Shown one piece after another: positions 5,708 through 8,364 of a DNA stretch of 8,364 nt. Below the pieces are notes generated by a model. It did not search any database, was not told the origin of the DNA, and saw only the letters and a list, made by a program, of their open reading frames with translations. Positions within the stretch are counted from its first letter, which is position 1. Each line of letters starts with the position of its first letter. The stretch lies in contig CALMOL010000520.1 of assembly GCA_937871685.1 (NCBI GenBank), positions 1 to 8,364 of the forward strand, read 5' to 3'. The position numbers and the translations under genes are program-made. This DNA is from an uncultured Verrucomicrobiota bacterium (GTDB lineage: Bacteria > Verrucomicrobiota > Verrucomicrobiia > Chthoniobacterales > SZAS-18).

Positions 5708-6935
5708 CGACGGCTGCCGCCCGCTCCGCTGCCCGCCCGGCCGGGGTCGGCACCGGGGCGGCCAAGTCGCGCGGCAGCGCCAGCGCCAGCGCGCTGGCCG
5801 CCAGGGGCACCATCACGAGTCCCTCCAGCACCACCGGCACCCCGTAGCGGTCGGCGATCTGCCCCAAAAATGCCGCCGCCAGCCCGCCCGCGCCGATGGC
5901 GAGCCCGATGTTCAGGCCTGACGCGAGCCCGATCCGCCGCGGCAGGCACCGCTGCGCCAACACCACGGCGGCCGAGAACGGCGAGAAGATAATCACTCCC
6001 AGCACGATCAGCACCACCACCGCCAGCGTGCCGCGCACCATGGGCAGGAGGGCCAGCAGAGGCGCGGAGGCCAGGAGCGACCAGATCATCAGCCGCCGCG
6101 TGCCGATGCGATCCGACAGCAGTCCTCCCGCGAGCGTCCCGACCCCGCCGGCCAGCATATAGACAAACGTGAACGTCATCGCCGCGCCCAGGGTAAAGTG
6201 GAGCACGTTGATATAAAAGAAGGGCAGAAACGCCGTCACCCCCACGCTGGCGAAGGATCGCAAAACCACCACGCCCAGCAGCACGGCGAGCGCGCCCGGC
6301 CGCTCCGGCAGGTGGAGCGCGTCCGCGCGCCGCGCCGCCGCCCGTTCCCGCTCCGCCCGCATTCCGCGCGCATACCACGGCGCTAGCACCCCGCACATCG
6401 CCACTGCCACCAGCGTCGGCGGCCCAAACCACCACAAGCCCGCCAGCCCTGTGGCCGCAAGAAAGAGCGGCACCATCAGCGGCCCGAGCGCCTGCCCGAA
6501 GACCCCGCCGCTCTGGAAGAGCGCCTGCGCCGTGGCCCGCCTCGGCCCCGCTGCCAAGTAAGTGCACCGCGCCGCCTCCGGGTGAAACACCGCCGAACCC
6601 AGCCCCGACACCCCGATCGCCGCCAGCACGCCCAGGTAGGACCGCGCGAAGCCCGACGCCACCAATCCCGTCCCCGTGATGAGCATCCCCGTCGGCAGCA
6701 GCCACGCCGCCGGCCGCCGGTCCGAGAGCCAGCCGAAGAACGGCTGCGTCACCGACGTGGTGAACAGGCAGCAGAACAGGATCATCCCCGTCTGCCCGTA
6801 GGTCAGCCCGTGCGCCTGCTTGAAGAACGGCAGCAGCGCCGGCACGAGGCCGGTCGTCAGCAGGTCATTCACCGCGTGCACCCCACTCACCTGGAGGACG
6901 CGAGAAAGCTGGAGCGAGGAAGGAGATTCCGCCAC
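5676..6935 (-). CDS. MFS transporter, fosmidomycin-resistance (Fsr) type
   Basis: A 419-residue inner-membrane protein with about twelve hydrophobic segments and a long basic, Arg- and Ala-rich cytoplasmic loop at about 188-213 between the two halves. Fsr-type marks are present: HAVNDLLTTGLVPALLPFF at 20-38, QPFFGWLSDR at 64-73 (the loop 2-3 motif), the GLGSAVFHPEAAR segment at 111-123, and FQSGGVFGQALGPL at 140-153. A second loop motif, GGLLSDRIGTRR, lies at 270-281 in the second half. Members are drug/proton antiporters; Fsr of E. coli exports fosmidomycin, but substrates of most homologues are unknown, so resistance is not implied. The start is GTG at 6933-6935, nine bases after the rmuC stop, which suggests co-transcription and perhaps coupled translation. 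The C-terminal 30 residues are low-complexity Ala/Pro and overlap the opposing OB-fold gene. Confidence 0.88.
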   Translation of the reverse strand: MAESPSSLQLSRVLQVSGVHAVNDLLTTGLVPALLPFFKQAHGLTYGQTGMILFCCLFTTSVTQPFFGWLSDRRPAAWLLPTGMLITGTGLVASGFARSYLGVLAAIGVSGLGSAVFHPEAARCTYLAAGPRRATAQALFQSGGVFGQALGPLMVPLFLAATGLAGLWWFGPPTLVAVAMCGVLAPWYARGMRAERERAAARRADALHLPERPGALAVLLGVVVLRSFASVGVTAFLPFFYINVLHFTLGAAMTFTFVYMLAGGVGTLAGGLLSDRIGTRRLMIWSLLASAPLLALLPMVRGTLAVVVLIVLGVIIFSPFSAAVVLAQRCLPRRIGLASGLNIGLAIGAGGLAAAFLGQIADRYGVPVVLEGLVMVPLAASALALALPRDLAAPVPTPAGRAAERAAAVVSAPESAPGL

Positions 6936-6944
6936 ACCCGAGCT

Positions 6945-8225
6945 TCACGCCGGCGGCGGCAAGAGGCCAGGAGCTTCCTCCGGAGGATCCAGCACCGGGT
7001 CGGCGATGCCCTCCGCTCGGTCCAGCGCCCGGGTCAGCACGCTGCGGCGCGTCTTGAGGTCGCGCACCTTGTTCGAGGCCTCCTCCAGCTTCTTGCCCAC
7101 GGCCTCGATCGCCTCCCCGAACTTGCCGAACTCTCCGCGCACCTTCTCCAGCACCAGCCACACCTCGTTCGAGCGCTTTTGGATCGCCAGCGTGCGGAAG
7201 CCCATCTGGAGCGAGTTCAGCAGCGCGGCGAGCGTCGTCGGACCGGCGATCACCACGCGCTGCTCGCGCTGCACCCGCTCGCAAATCCCCGGCCGGCGCA
7301 GCACCTCCGCGTAAAGGCTCTCCGTCGGCAAGAACAGGATGCCGAAGTCCGTCGTGTGCGGCGGCTCCAGGTATTTCGTGGCGATCTCGCGCGCCGAGCG
7401 CAGCACCGCCTCCTCCAGCGCCCGGCCCGCCTGCTCCATCCCGGCGACGTCCGCCCGCTCCTGCGCGTCCGCGAGCCGACGCCAGTCTTCCACCGGAAAC
7501 TTCGCGTCGATCGGCAGCCACACCGGCGGATCGTCCTCGCCGCTGCCTGAGCCTGGCAGCCGGATGGCGAATTCCACCGTCTCCGCCAGCCTCGGCCGCG
7601 GCCGGACGTTCCGCCCGAATTGCGCCGCCGGCAGAATCTGCTCCAGCAGCGCGCCAAGCTGCACCTCGCCCCACGTCCCGCGCGTCTTCACGTTCGTGAG
7701 CACCCGCTGGAGCGACCCCACGTCCTCCGCGAGCCGGCGCATCTCGCCCAGTCCGGCGTGCACCTGCTCCAGCCGAAGCGACACCGCGTGAAACGCCTCG
7801 CCCAGCCGCCGGTCCAGCGTGCCCTGCAACTTCTCCTCCACCGTGGCACGCATCCGCTCCAACTGCGCGTTGCTGTCCCCCCGGATCGCGCCGAGCTGGC
7901 GCTCCACCGCCTCGCGCACCGTTTCCAGGCGCCACTCGCTGGCGGCGGCCATGCGCTCGAGCTGGTCGAGCTGCTGCCCGTGGGTTTGGACGAGCCGCCC
8001 GTGAAGATCCTCCGCCACCGCGCGCAAATCGGTTCCCTGCGCGCTTCGGGCGCGCTCCGCCAGCTCCGCCGCCTCTCTCCGCGCCGCTGCCAATTCCTCT
8101 CGCAGCGCCCGCTCCATTCCCGCCCCGCCACTCGCGCGACGCAGCAGCATCACGCCGATTCCCACGGCGATGCCGCCGAGCAGCACCGCCGCGGCGAGAA
8201 GAATCAGCGTGAGAGGCTCGGCCAC
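6945..8225 (-). CDS. rmuC: DNA recombination protein RmuC
   Basis: A 426-residue RmuC-family protein. A single N-terminal membrane helix (residues 4-28) is followed by a long coiled coil to about 165, then the conserved core. Core marks are NVKTRGTWGEVQLGALLEQI at 178-197, WLPIDAKFPVEDW at 236-248 with D240 and K242 of the presumed PD-(D/E)xK-like nuclease site, TDFGILFLPTESLYAEVL at 292-309 and VVIAGPTTLAALLNSLQMGF at 324-343. RmuC limits DNA inversions and has been linked to recombination at short inverted repeats; the nuclease activity is predicted from the fold. The C-terminus ends in a Pro-rich tail. The start is GTG at 8223-8225: there is no earlier ATG, and the next ATG (codon 26) would cut the membrane helix. 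CAGCCTCC precedes it and no Shine-Dalgarno sequence is seen. It is first in a probable pair with the Fsr-type transporter. Confidence 0.95.
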   Translation of the reverse strand: MAEPLTLILLAAAVLLGGIAVGIGVMLLRRASGGAGMERALREELAAARREAAELAERARSAQGTDLRAVAEDLHGRLVQTHGQQLDQLERMAAASEWRLETVREAVERQLGAIRGDSNAQLERMRATVEEKLQGTLDRRLGEAFHAVSLRLEQVHAGLGEMRRLAEDVGSLQRVLTNVKTRGTWGEVQLGALLEQILPAAQFGRNVRPRPRLAETVEFAIRLPGSGSGEDDPPVWLPIDAKFPVEDWRRLADAQERADVAGMEQAGRALEEAVLRSAREIATKYLEPPHTTDFGILFLPTESLYAEVLRRPGICERVQREQRVVIAGPTTLAALLNSLQMGFRTLAIQKRSNEVWLVLEKVRGEFGKFGEAIEAVGKKLEEASNKVRDLKTRRSVLTRALDRAEGIADPVLDPPEEAPGLLPPPA

Positions 8226-8262
8226 GGAGGCTGCACGATACGCGAATCCGTCTTTATGGAGG

Positions 8263-8280
8263 GCGGGAGCTTGCTCCCGC
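8263..8280. repeat. Short REP-like hairpin upstream of rmuC
   Basis: GCGGGAGC (8263-8270) and GCTCCCGC (8273-8280) are exact reverse complements around TT, giving a seven-pair stem with a CTTG tetraloop. It lies 38 bases upstream of the rmuC start. No T-run follows on either strand. The remaining sequence to 8364 shows no family-like reading frame and no strong promoter. It resembles the hairpin at 4-36 in size and GC-richness, but its sequence is different. Confidence 0.5.
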
Positions 8281-8364
8281 TCTTGGCACGGCGACGCTTG
8301 TTCCCGCGTCCCCGGTCTCGTGGTTTGGCGCCTCGCTTTGGCTTGGGATCGTGCTGAGGGCGGG

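Noticed and set aside
5695..6705. 336-codon minus-strand frame within the transporter gene
   Set aside because: It is a Gly/Ala/Arg-rich alternative frame of the transporter, typical of high-GC DNA.
6865..7935. 356-codon minus-strand frame within rmuC
   Set aside because: It is an out-of-frame shadow of RmuC, dominated by Gly, Ala and Arg.
1..8364. A defence island, CRISPR array, transposon or other new multi-gene system
   Set aside because: There are no spaced repeats, transposases, nuclease-helicase sets or toxin-antitoxin pairs; RmuC and the SprT-like protein are DNA-related but lie in separate transcription units.

Overview
The window is high-GC, gene-dense chromosomal DNA with six intact genes, a seventh that looks broken, and two short intergenic regions rich in palindromes. 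The gene set combines a homoserine dehydrogenase with an ACT domain, a secreted FG-GAP repeat protein, a SprT-like protease, a YkgJ-type cysteine-cluster protein and RmuC. With the GC content, short hairpin repeats between genes and start codons without Shine-Dalgarno sequences, this suggests a Verrucomicrobiota bacterium, perhaps Opitutaceae-like. That placement is an inference from general impression; no rRNA or other phylogenetic marker is present.

Layout, right to left along the minus strand, which carries most genes. A GTG-started rmuC (6945-8225) is followed after 9 bases by a GTG-started major facilitator transporter of the fosmidomycin-resistance type (5676-6935). The transporter's 3' end overlaps, tail to tail, the only plus-strand gene (5273-5707), which encodes a small exported OB-fold protein. 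A 349-base divergent region (4924-5272) separates that gene from a SprT-like zinc protease gene (4465-4923, minus). Then come a 120-base region with a long imperfect inverted repeat, a secreted FG-GAP protein with a carbohydrate-binding-like tail (2602-4305), a mutarotase-like protein 10 bases further on (1620-2591), homoserine dehydrogenase (233-1543), and a frameshifted, apparently truncated YkgJ-type gene running to the left edge. A perfect 14-base-pair hairpin ends the window on the left and a shorter hairpin lies near the right end.

Functional links are modest. The FG-GAP protein and the mutarotase are close enough to be co-transcribed and both point towards carbohydrate binding or handling. 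Homoserine dehydrogenase is the branch-point enzyme for threonine and methionine synthesis. RmuC and the transporter probably share a transcript, without an obvious joint function. I found no defence system, CRISPR array, transposase, prophage or biosynthetic cluster. The most interesting points are the apparent absence of Shine-Dalgarno sequences with pyrimidine-rich tracts at the starts, a possible split carbohydrate-binding domain interrupted by a beta-propeller, the long inverted repeat, and the decaying YkgJ gene.
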